Source: Oscillospiraceae bacterium
GTDB lineage: Bacteria > Bacillota > Clostridia > Oscillospirales > Oscillospiraceae
DNA length: 64,000 nt
NCBI GenBank assembly: GCA_017622295.1
Contig: JAGARK010000056.1
Coordinates: forward strand, 1-64,000
Direction: 5' to 3'
This document shows, one piece after another, positions 37,883-45,043 of the stretch (position 1 is the stretch's first letter; every line of letters starts with the position of its first letter). Position numbers and translations under genes: made by a program. A model generated the notes under the pieces. That model worked only from the letters and a program-made list of their open reading frames with translations, made no database searches and was not told the origin of the DNA.

Positions 37883-38734
37883 ATGGCTAATAATCTGAAT
37901 ACGAGAAAAGCGAAGCAGAAGACACTCACCGCTTTGAAGTTTGTCGTTCTGTTCATCTATCTGGTGGTCGTTATGTTCCCGTTCTTCTGGATGCTGACCA
38001 CCTCTCTGAAGCCCTCCAATGAGATCAACGGACCTGTTGATTACATTCCCAACAACCCCACCTTTGAGAATTACATCAATATGCTGTTCAAGGGCAACTT
38101 TGCAAAGTATATGCTGAATTCTCTGATCGCATCTACCTTCGCCGCTGTTGTCGCAACCTTCTGCGGCATCCTGGCAGGCTATGTTATCTCCCGCTTTAAC
38201 TTCATGATGAAGACCCCTGTGTATCTGTTCTTCATGATCACCCAGATGATTCCTTCCTTCATCATGCTGGCACCTCTGTATTCCATGCTGTCCAAGGCAG
38301 GCATGACCAACAGCCTGTGGACTCTGGCATTGCTGTATGCCAACATGACGATTCCCTTCTCTGTTGTGACCATGAGCGGCTTCTACGCCGGTGTCTCCAA
38401 CTCCATTGAGGAAGCTGCCTGGATCGACGGCTGCGGCTACGTCCGCGCTCTGTTCAGCGTCATCGTTCCTCTGCTGCTGCCCGGCATCGCTGCCACCGCA
38501 ATCTTCGCCTTCATGAACTCCTGGAACGAGCTGTTCATGGCTGTTATGTTCGTCGACATGGACAAGTTCAAGACCATCACTGTCGGTCTGAACTCCCTGA
38601 TCCTGAAGTACAACATCAAGTGGGGCGAAATGGCTGCCGGTACCGTTCTGGCTCTGGTTCCCACCATGGTCCTGTTTGCATTCGCACAGAAGTACATGAT
38701 CGAAGGCCTGACCGCTGGTTCCGTCAAGGGCTGA
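37883..38734 (+). CDS. Sugar ABC transporter permease (UgpE/MsmG-type)
   Basis: This 283-residue second permease has about six membrane segments. Its EAA loop is 'IEEAAWIDGCGYVRALFSVIVPL' (about 178-200), and its C-terminus ends 'MIEGLTAGSVKG', the usual ending of this family. ATG 37883 is chosen over an upstream GTG because GAGG lies just before it. A terminator follows at 38744. Confidence 0.92.
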   Translation: MANNLNTRKAKQKTLTALKFVVLFIYLVVVMFPFFWMLTTSLKPSNEINGPVDYIPNNPTFENYINMLFKGNFAKYMLNSLIASTFAAVVATFCGILAGYVISRFNFMMKTPVYLFFMITQMIPSFIMLAPLYSMLSKAGMTNSLWTLALLYANMTIPFSVVTMSGFYAGVSNSIEEAAWIDGCGYVRALFSVIVPLLLPGIAATAIFAFMNSWNELFMAVMFVDMDKFKTITVGLNSLILKYNIKWGEMAAGTVLALVPTMVLFAFAQKYMIEGLTAGSVKG

Positions 38735-38743
38735 TACCTTTTT

Positions 38744-38782
38744 AAAGAAAGCACCATTCTTCTGAATGGTGCTTTTTTATTT
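38744..38782 (+). terminator. Terminator of the first sugar ABC cluster
   Basis: AAAGCACCATTC pairs with GAATGGTGCTTTTTT around TTCT, with a T run. Confidence 0.9.
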
Positions 38783-38906
38783 GAATTCTTTTAAAATTTT
38801 GTAAAATTGTGATAAAGTACTGGAAAAATGATGAAGCAGGATGTATAATCGGGAAAGGTATCACTGATTACCGAAATTGTATGATATTCAGATTGAGAGA
38901 GATTCT

Positions 38907-40025
38907 ATGAAATATGATTATCTGGTTGTAGGTGCGGGTCTTTTTGGTGCGGCTTTCGCCCAGCAGGCGATGGAAGCCGGTAAATCTGTCCTCGTGATCG
39001 ATAAAAGAGACCATATTGGCGGCAATGTCTACACCGAAGAGGTGGAGGGAATTCAGGTACACCGCTATGGCGCCCACATCTTCCATACCAATGATAAAAC
39101 AGTGTGGGATTATGTTTGCCGTTTTGCGGAGTTTAACCGATATATAAATTCTCCCGTGGCCAATTATCATGGTGAGCTTTACTCGCTGCCTTTCAATATG
39201 TACACCTTCAATAAGATGTGGGGTGTGGTCACACCGCAGGAGGCCCAGGCCAGAATTGAGGAGCAGCGGGCCGCTGCAGGCATCACAGAACCCAAAAATC
39301 TGGAGGAGCAGGCAATCTCCCTGGTGGGCACGGACATCTATGAGAAGCTTGTGAAGGGCTATACGGAAAAGCAGTGGGGAAGACCCTGCACTGAATTGCC
39401 TGCCTTCATCATTAAGCGGCTTCCGGTTCGCCTGACCTTTGACAATAACTATTTCAACGCCAGATACCAGGGTATCCCCGAGGGAGGCTACACTCGGATG
39501 GTAGAAAAGATGCTGGAAGGCATCGAAGTCCGTCTGAACGAGGATTATTTCAACGATAAAGCTTTGTGGGATGCAATGGCAGATAAGGTAATATACACCG
39601 GATCCATTGACAGCTATTTTGATTACTGCTACGGCCACCTGAGCTACCGTTCCGTCCGTTTTGAGACGGAGGTGCTGGATACCCCTAATTATCAGGGAAA
39701 CGCCGTGGTGAACTACACAGACGCTCAGACACCCTATACCAGAATCATTGAGCATAAGTTCTTCGAATTCGGAACACAGCCCAAGACCGTCATTTCCCGG
39801 GAGTATTCCTCCGAATGGCGGCCCGGGGTGGAGCCCTATTATCCCGTCAATGATGAGAAGAATGGCGCCCTCTATGCCCAGTATAAAGCCCTGGCGGACA
39901 GGGAAAAGAGGACCATCTTCGGCGGCAGACTGGGCGAGTATCGCTATTATGATATGGATGCAGTGCTTCGTTCGGCACTGGATCTGACAGCACATGAATT
40001 TAAGAAAGAGGAAACCCCAAAATGA
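38907..40025 (+). CDS. glf: UDP-galactopyranose mutase
   Basis: Glf interconverts UDP-galactopyranose and UDP-galactofuranose for cell-surface galactofuran. The 372-residue flavoenzyme has the FAD motif 'LVVGAGLFGAAFAQQA' (about 5-20), 'YGAHIFHTNDKTVWDYVCRF' (about 58-77) and the C-terminal 'GRLGEYRYYDMDAVLRSAL'. The start is ATG 38907, preceded by GAGAGA. TATAAT at 38844-38849 may be its -10. A GT2 gene overlaps its stop (ATGA). Confidence 0.96.
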   Translation: MKYDYLVVGAGLFGAAFAQQAMEAGKSVLVIDKRDHIGGNVYTEEVEGIQVHRYGAHIFHTNDKTVWDYVCRFAEFNRYINSPVANYHGELYSLPFNMYTFNKMWGVVTPQEAQARIEEQRAAAGITEPKNLEEQAISLVGTDIYEKLVKGYTEKQWGRPCTELPAFIIKRLPVRLTFDNNYFNARYQGIPEGGYTRMVEKMLEGIEVRLNEDYFNDKALWDAMADKVIYTGSIDSYFDYCYGHLSYRSVRFETEVLDTPNYQGNAVVNYTDAQTPYTRIIEHKFFEFGTQPKTVISREYSSEWRPGVEPYYPVNDEKNGALYAQYKALADREKRTIFGGRLGEYRYYDMDAVLRSALDLTAHEFKKEETPK

Positions 40026-41032
40026 AACTCCTTACCGTAACGGTTCCCTGCTATAATTCGCAGGATTACATGGAAAACTGCATCAACAGCCTTCTGGTCG
40101 GCGGCGACAAGGTGGAAATCATCATCATTGATGACGGTTCCAAGGATAATACCGGCCGGATTGCCGATGAATATGCCGCTAAATATCCCAACATCGTCAA
40201 AGTGGTTCATCAGGAAAACGGCGGTCATGGCGAAGGCATCAATCAGGGTCTTGTCCATACCACGGGCACCTATTTTAAGGTTGTGGACAGTGATGATACC
40301 CTTAGCGCCGATTTTCCCGCATTTCTTGAAAAGCTGGAAGAATGTGAGCGCAGCGGCGGCGTGGACCTGATGGTCACCAATTACTACTATGTTCATTCTG
40401 ACGGGGTGGGGGACCGGTCCATCAACTATTCCTCCGTTTTGCCCGAAAACCGGATCTTCCAGTGGAAGGATACAAAAGTATTCCGTCCCCATCAGATGCT
40501 GACCATCCATTCCTGCACCTTCCGGACGGAGGCCATGCGCAAATGGGGTGAGGCTCTGCCGAAGCATGTGTTCTATGAGGACAATCTGATGGTCTGCAAG
40601 ACCCTGCCCCATGTTTCCAGAATGTATTATTTCAACGCTGACCTCTACCGCTACTGGATCGGCCGTCCCGATCAGTCTGTTCAGCAGAATAACATGTCCA
40701 AGCGATATCATCATCAGATTCTCGTCACGGAAAAGTGCTTTACCTCCTTCCGCATGGATGAAATTACCGATCCCATGCTGAAAAAGTATATGCACCATGA
40801 GCTCTTCCTGATGTTCGGCATTTCCATTCTCTTCACGCGTCTGAACAAGAGCGCTGAGACAGACGCCGCGCTGGATAAGATGTGGGAGACCTGCAAGGCC
40901 CATGACCCCAAATGGGGCAATCATTTCCGGCACCGGACCCTGCTGAGTTTAATCTGTATTCCTGGCATCTTCGGCCAGAATTTCTCCGGCCTGGTGTACA
41001 GAACCTGTAATAAAATCGTTCGGTTTAATTAA
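40022..41032 (+). CDS. Glycosyltransferase family 2
   Basis: This 336-residue protein has the GT-A fold start 'LLTVTVPCYNSQDYMENCINSLL' (2-24), 'IIIIDDGSKDNTG' and the metal-binding D-x-D-like 'VVDSDDTLSADF' (about 92-103). It has no obvious long membrane anchor. Overlap with glf by 4 nt suggests a product used in galactofuranose-containing glycan assembly; donor and acceptor are unknown. Confidence 0.9.
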   Translation: MKLLTVTVPCYNSQDYMENCINSLLVGGDKVEIIIIDDGSKDNTGRIADEYAAKYPNIVKVVHQENGGHGEGINQGLVHTTGTYFKVVDSDDTLSADFPAFLEKLEECERSGGVDLMVTNYYYVHSDGVGDRSINYSSVLPENRIFQWKDTKVFRPHQMLTIHSCTFRTEAMRKWGEALPKHVFYEDNLMVCKTLPHVSRMYYFNADLYRYWIGRPDQSVQQNNMSKRYHHQILVTEKCFTSFRMDEITDPMLKKYMHHELFLMFGISILFTRLNKSAETDAALDKMWETCKAHDPKWGNHFRHRTLLSLICIPGIFGQNFSGLVYRTCNKIVRFN

Positions 41033-41039
41033 GTAAGAA

Positions 41040-41072
41040 AAATGGCTGCCCAAAACGGGCAGCCATTTTTGA
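41040..41072 (+). terminator. Terminator of the glf-GT2 operon
   Basis: AAATGGCTGCCC pairs with GGGCAGCCATTTTT around AAAAC. Confidence 0.9.
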
Positions 41073-41078
41073 TCAAAA

Positions 41079-41116
41079 AAACGGCAGCACCGGTTTCGGT
41101 GCTGCCATCTTTTGTA
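41079..41116 (-). terminator. Terminator of the hppA-ptb operon
   Basis: On the minus strand GGCAGCACCGAAACCGGTGCTGCC forms a stem followed by TTTTTT. It lies back to back with the plus-strand terminator at 41040-41072. Confidence 0.88.
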
Positions 41117-41131
41117 ACAGGGGAGTGGAGC

Positions 41132-42040
41132 TTACTTCTTCAGCATTGCGGCTGCAACGCACAGAGAAAGGTAAACACGCTCCACGGAGCTTGCACGGGA
41201 GGTCATTGCAACGGGAACCTTGGTACCGGCCAGAACGCCGCAGGTGTTGCAGTTAGCGGACATACCCAGAACCTTCATGGTCAGGTTGCCGGCGTGGACG
41301 TTGGGCATGACGACTGCGTCGAACTCGCCGCACATGTCGCACTTGAAGTCCTTGGCAGCAGCTGCTTCCTTGCTGACGATCAGGTCCCAGGTGATGGGGC
41401 CGGCCAGGTTGCAGTTGGCAATGGGATCGATCTCGTGGGCACGAACAATGTTCTGAGCCTCGACGGTGTCGCGCATGTGGAAGCTGGGCTTCTCAGCCAG
41501 AGCCAGAACTGCCACATTGGGGTTCTCTTTGCCCAGAGCATTCAGAACCTCGACAGTGTTCTTGACGATTTCCTTACGCTGTTCAACGCTGGGGTTGACA
41601 GAGACGGAAACGTCGGACAGAGCCAGAACGCGGTCATAGTAGGGAACCTTGACCAGAGCGACTTCGCTGACGAAGCCCTTGACCAGGTTGTTGTCCTTGT
41701 TCAGAATGGGCATCAGGAAGCTGCGGGTGGAGGTGTTGCCGCGCATCAGAATGTCGCCCATGCCTGCGTTGACCACATCGATGGCGTGCTGAACCAGGTC
41801 ATCACCTTCGTCAACATGGCAGATGTCATAGGTGCGGTCCTTCAGACCCATGCGCTCCAGGATGGCCAGAATGCGGTTTTCGGAGCCAACCAGAACGGGA
41901 CGGCAGAAGCCCTCGGCTTCAGCCTGGAACACGGCGCTGAGAATGTTCTCAACGTATGCACCGGTAACGACCACGCGGGCAGGCTTCTTCAGAGACTTTG
42001 CACGGTTGATAACAAAGTCAAAATCCTTAACAAATTCCAT
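41132..42040 (-). CDS. ptb: Phosphate acyltransferase (phosphate butyryltransferase-like)
   Basis: This family makes acyl phosphate from acyl-CoA and phosphate. The 302-residue length and 'GAYVENILSAVFQAEAEGFCRPVLVG', 'DILMRGNTSTRSFLMPILN' and the conserved central 'LALSDVSVSVNP' fit Ptb better than the longer Pta. No butyrate kinase gene is adjacent, so butyrate formation through this enzyme is uncertain. It follows hppA by 24 nt and shares its promoter and terminator. Confidence 0.85.
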   Translation of the reverse strand: MEFVKDFDFVINRAKSLKKPARVVVTGAYVENILSAVFQAEAEGFCRPVLVGSENRILAILERMGLKDRTYDICHVDEGDDLVQHAIDVVNAGMGDILMRGNTSTRSFLMPILNKDNNLVKGFVSEVALVKVPYYDRVLALSDVSVSVNPSVEQRKEIVKNTVEVLNALGKENPNVAVLALAEKPSFHMRDTVEAQNIVRAHEIDPIANCNLAGPITWDLIVSKEAAAAKDFKCDMCGEFDAVVMPNVHAGNLTMKVLGMSANCNTCGVLAGTKVPVAMTSRASSVERVYLSLCVAAAMLKK

Positions 42041-42064
42041 TATTGTGTGTCTCCTTTCGGATGA

Positions 42065-44053
42065 TTAGAACAGGCCTGCGCCGCTGTTGATCATCAGGAA
42101 CAGAGGTGCAAAGACCAGAGCCACGACGGTCATCAGCTTGATCAGGATGTTGATGGAGGGACCGGAAGTGTCCTTGAAGGGGTCGCCGACGGTGTCGCCG
42201 ACAACGGCTGCACGATGAGCTTCGCTGCCCTTGCCGCCGTGGTGACCGTCTTCGATGTACTTCTTAGCGTTGTCCCATGCGCCGCCGGCGTTGGACATGA
42301 ACAGAGCCATCAGAACGCCGGTGACCAGACCGCCGGCCAGCAGACCACCCAGAGCACCGGTGCCCAGGATGATGCCAACAGCCAGAGGAGCCAGAACTGC
42401 CATAACGCCGGGAACCAGCATTTCCTTCAGAGCAGCCTGAGTGGAGATGGCAACACAGGAGGTATAGTCGGGCTTGCCGGTGCCTTCCAGGATGCCGGGG
42501 ATGGTGCGGAACTGACGGCGGACTTCTTCGATCATCTTGTAAGCAGCCTTGGAAACGGAGTCCATGGTCAGAGCGGAGAAGAAGAAGGGCAGCATGCCGC
42601 CGATGAACAGGCCGACGATGACCTTGTAGTCCATAACGTTGATGATGGACAGGCCCACAGCCTCGGAGTAGGAGACGAACAGAGCCAGAGCAGTCAGAGC
42701 GGCGGAGCCGATGGCGAAGCCCTTGCCCATTGCAGCGGTGGTGTTGCCGACAGCATCCAGCTTGTCAGTGATGTTACGGACGGAGTGGGGCAGGCCGGAC
42801 ATTTCGGCGATACCGCCGGCGTTGTCGGCGATGGGGCCGTAAGCGTCAACGGCGACGGTGATACCGGTGGTGGACAGCATGCCGACAGCAGCCAGAGCGA
42901 TGCCGTACAGGCCGGCAGCCATATAAGCGCCGATGATGCCGACAGAGATCAGCAGGATGGGAATACCGGTGGACTCCATGCCGACAGCCAGGCCGGAGAT
43001 AACGGTGGTAGCGGGGCCGGTCTCGGACTGCTCAGCGATCTTCTTAACGGGACGGTAGTCGCCGGAGGTGTAGATCTCGGTGATGATGCCGATCAAAACG
43101 CCCACGACCAGGCCGCAGATGATGGCGATAGCAGCGCTGAAATCACCGAAAACGACCTTGCTCAGAATCAGAGACAGGACGATAACGATGGCGGATGCAG
43201 TGTAAGTACCGGTCTTCAGAGCCTTGTGGGGGCTGGACTTCTCGTCGCCCTTGACGAAGAAGGTACCCAGGATGGCAGCAGCAATACCCACAGCAGCCAG
43301 AACCAGGGGGAACATGGCACCCTTGCCGCCGAAGGCGATCAGGCCCAGGGTGATTGCGGAGACGATGGAGCCGACATAGGACTCGAACAGGTCAGCGCCC
43401 ATGCCTGCAACGTCACCGACGTTGTCACCGACGTTGTCGGCGATGGTAGCGGGGTTACGGGGGTCATCCTCGGGGATACCTGCTTCGACCTTACCGACCA
43501 GGTCAGCGCCGACGTCAGCAGCCTTGGTATAGATACCGCCGCCGACACGGGCGAACAGAGCGATGGAGGAAGCACCCAGAGAGAAGCCGGACAGAGCACC
43601 GGGCTCACCAGTGATCAGGTAGACAACACCTGCGCCCAGCAGGCCCAGGCCGACAACGCACATGCCCATGACAGCACCGCCGGAGAAAGCGATGGACAGA
43701 GCCTTGTTCATGCCGGATTCCTTGGCAGCTGCAGCGGTACGGACGTTAGCCTTGGTGGCAACGTTCATGCCGCAGTAGCCGGCGATGGTGGAGAACAGAG
43801 CGCCGACAACAAAGCAAATGGCGGTCATCCAGTCGATGCCGAAGCCAATGGCGATGAACAGCGCGATGACGAAGAAGATCAGAATCTTGTATTCAGCCAT
43901 CAGAAATGCCTGAGCACCCTCATGGATGTAAGAAGCGATCTCCTTCATGCGGTCGGTTCCTGCGTCCTGCTTAGACACTTTGCGGGACAGGACGAACGCA
44001 AAGAGCAAAGCCAGTACACCCAGAACAGGCGCAAGAATTGCGAGTTTTTCCAT
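42065..44053 (-). CDS. hppA: Membrane-bound ion-pumping pyrophosphatase
   Basis: HppA hydrolyses pyrophosphate and pumps H+ or Na+ across the membrane. The 662-residue protein has about 16 membrane segments and the signature '[20 protein letters not shown]' (about 186-205), then '[19 protein letters not shown]'. The segment [10 protein letters not shown] has Ala where K+-independent enzymes carry Lys, suggesting the K+-dependent subfamily. Whether Na+ or H+ is pumped cannot be told. It is co-transcribed with the phosphotransacylase gene. Confidence 0.96.
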   Translation of the reverse strand: MEKLAILAPVLGVLALLFAFVLSRKVSKQDAGTDRMKEIASYIHEGAQAFLMAEYKILIFFVIALFIAIGFGIDWMTAICFVVGALFSTIAGYCGMNVATKANVRTAAAAKESGMNKALSIAFSGGAVMGMCVVGLGLLGAGVVYLITGEPGALSGFSLGASSIALFARVGGGIYTKAADVGADLVGKVEAGIPEDDPRNPATIADNVGDNVGDVAGMGADLFESYVGSIVSAITLGLIAFGGKGAMFPLVLAAVGIAAAILGTFFVKGDEKSSPHKALKTGTYTASAIVIVLSLILSKVVFGDFSAAIAIICGLVVGVLIGIITEIYTSGDYRPVKKIAEQSETGPATTVISGLAVGMESTGIPILLISVGIIGAYMAAGLYGIALAAVGMLSTTGITVAVDAYGPIADNAGGIAEMSGLPHSVRNITDKLDAVGNTTAAMGKGFAIGSAALTALALFVSYSEAVGLSIINVMDYKVIVGLFIGGMLPFFFSALTMDSVSKAAYKMIEEVRRQFRTIPGILEGTGKPDYTSCVAISTQAALKEMLVPGVMAVLAPLAVGIILGTGALGGLLAGGLVTGVLMALFMSNAGGAWDNAKKYIEDGHHGGKGSEAHRAAVVGDTVGDPFKDTSGPSINILIKLMTVVALVFAPLFLMINSGAGLF

Positions 44054-44080
44054 ATTTTTTCATTCCTTTCATTCTTCCAT

Positions 44081-44106
44081 CCATTGCGGTCAAACCGCAG
44101 CAATGG
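44081..44106 (-). other. Hairpin in the hppA 5' untranslated region
   Basis: CCATTGCGGT and ACCGC..CAATGG can pair with a short bulge between the promoter and hppA start. No known riboswitch is recognised. Confidence 0.4.
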
Positions 44107-44115
44107 ATTTTCCAT

Positions 44116-44144
44116 ATTATATTACATGTACGGAAATATATCAA
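44116..44144 (-). promoter_or_regulatory. Promoter of hppA-ptb
   Basis: On the minus strand, TTGATA (44139-44144), a 17-nt spacer and TATAAT (44116-44121). Confidence 0.8.
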
Positions 44145-44324
44145 GTTTTTTGTTCACAAAATATAAAAAACTTTTCTCAGAAGGCACTCTCTTTGTCATA
44201 CATTGCGTAAAACAGCTGCTGTTCAGTGGATGGAATATGACACAAAAGGGAAGGATTTGGTTATTGAAACATGGCGATTATTATGGTATTTTGTAGTTGG
44301 AAATTCGGAAAGGAGCGGCAGAAA

Positions 44325-44900
44325 ATGGCAAAAATTTGCAATTCAGAGCTGACTGCCCAGCGCCAGTATGATCTTCAGAACGGACTGCTGCAGCTGATGC
44401 GTGTGATGCCCTATGAAAAAATAACCGTCAGTGGGATCTGTGAAAAGGCTTCCATTCCCCGCAGAACATTTTACCGCTATTTTGAGTGCAAGGAAGATGT
44501 GCTGAAATGGACTCTCAACAATTTGCTGGAAGAGTTTTATCTTCAGGTATTGTTTGATTTCCGGATGGAGCCCTCGGCAGTAAGGGAGAGCCTTGTGCGT
44601 TTTTTCGGATTCTGGTATCAGGAGGAAAACCGCTGGAAGCTGGAATGCCTTCTGGAAAACGGTCTGGAAATGCAGCTTGTGGCATGTTCGATGCAGAAGA
44701 AGAGCAATGAACTGGCGGTGATCTGTTCGTCACAGGATGACCGGCTGGAACGGTTGACCATCTCCGCCATCATGGGTACGACGGCCTTCTTTTCCGTATT
44801 ATTCTATTGGTGCCGGGATAAATTCCGGCAGAATCCTGAGCAGATGGCTGACCATACGGCGCACTATTTGACTTCACCGTTGTTCTCCCTCCAGAGATGA
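44325..44900 (+). CDS. TetR family transcriptional regulator
   Basis: This 191-residue regulator has an N-terminal TetR HTH ('EKITVSGICEKASIPRRTFYRYFECKEDVLKW', about 27-58) and a helical ligand-binding C-terminal domain (about 60-190). ATG 44325 is chosen for the AAAGGAG site upstream. It precedes, and is co-directional with, the GH3-GH2-GPH glycoside genes, so it may regulate them; its effector is unknown. Confidence 0.88.
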   Translation: MAKICNSELTAQRQYDLQNGLLQLMRVMPYEKITVSGICEKASIPRRTFYRYFECKEDVLKWTLNNLLEEFYLQVLFDFRMEPSAVRESLVRFFGFWYQEENRWKLECLLENGLEMQLVACSMQKKSNELAVICSSQDDRLERLTISAIMGTTAFFSVLFYWCRDKFRQNPEQMADHTAHYLTSPLFSLQR

Positions 44901-44975
44901 TGAGTCGTGATCATTTGATACAATATTACGTGCCGATTTTTGTAGACGAGTGACACACTTGAGCAAAAATGCGCG

Positions 44976-45005
44976 TTGTGTTCATATTATTTTAATATGT
45001 ATAAT
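44976..45005 (+). promoter_or_regulatory. Promoter of the GH3 gene
   Basis: TTGTGT (44976-44981), an 18-nt spacer and TATAAT (45000-45005). Imperfect symmetric sequence TGTGTACATTTAGATACATA follows and overlaps the expected transcript start, a possible operator. Confidence 0.6.
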
Positions 45006-45043
45006 AAAATGTGTACATTTAGATACATATAGGAGGAAAAAAC

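Noticed and set aside
42215..44296. Long Asp/Gly/Gln-rich open frame on the plus strand
   Set aside because: It is the shadow of hppA, whose signature motifs are on the minus strand. The repetitive composition is an artefact of GC-rich codons.
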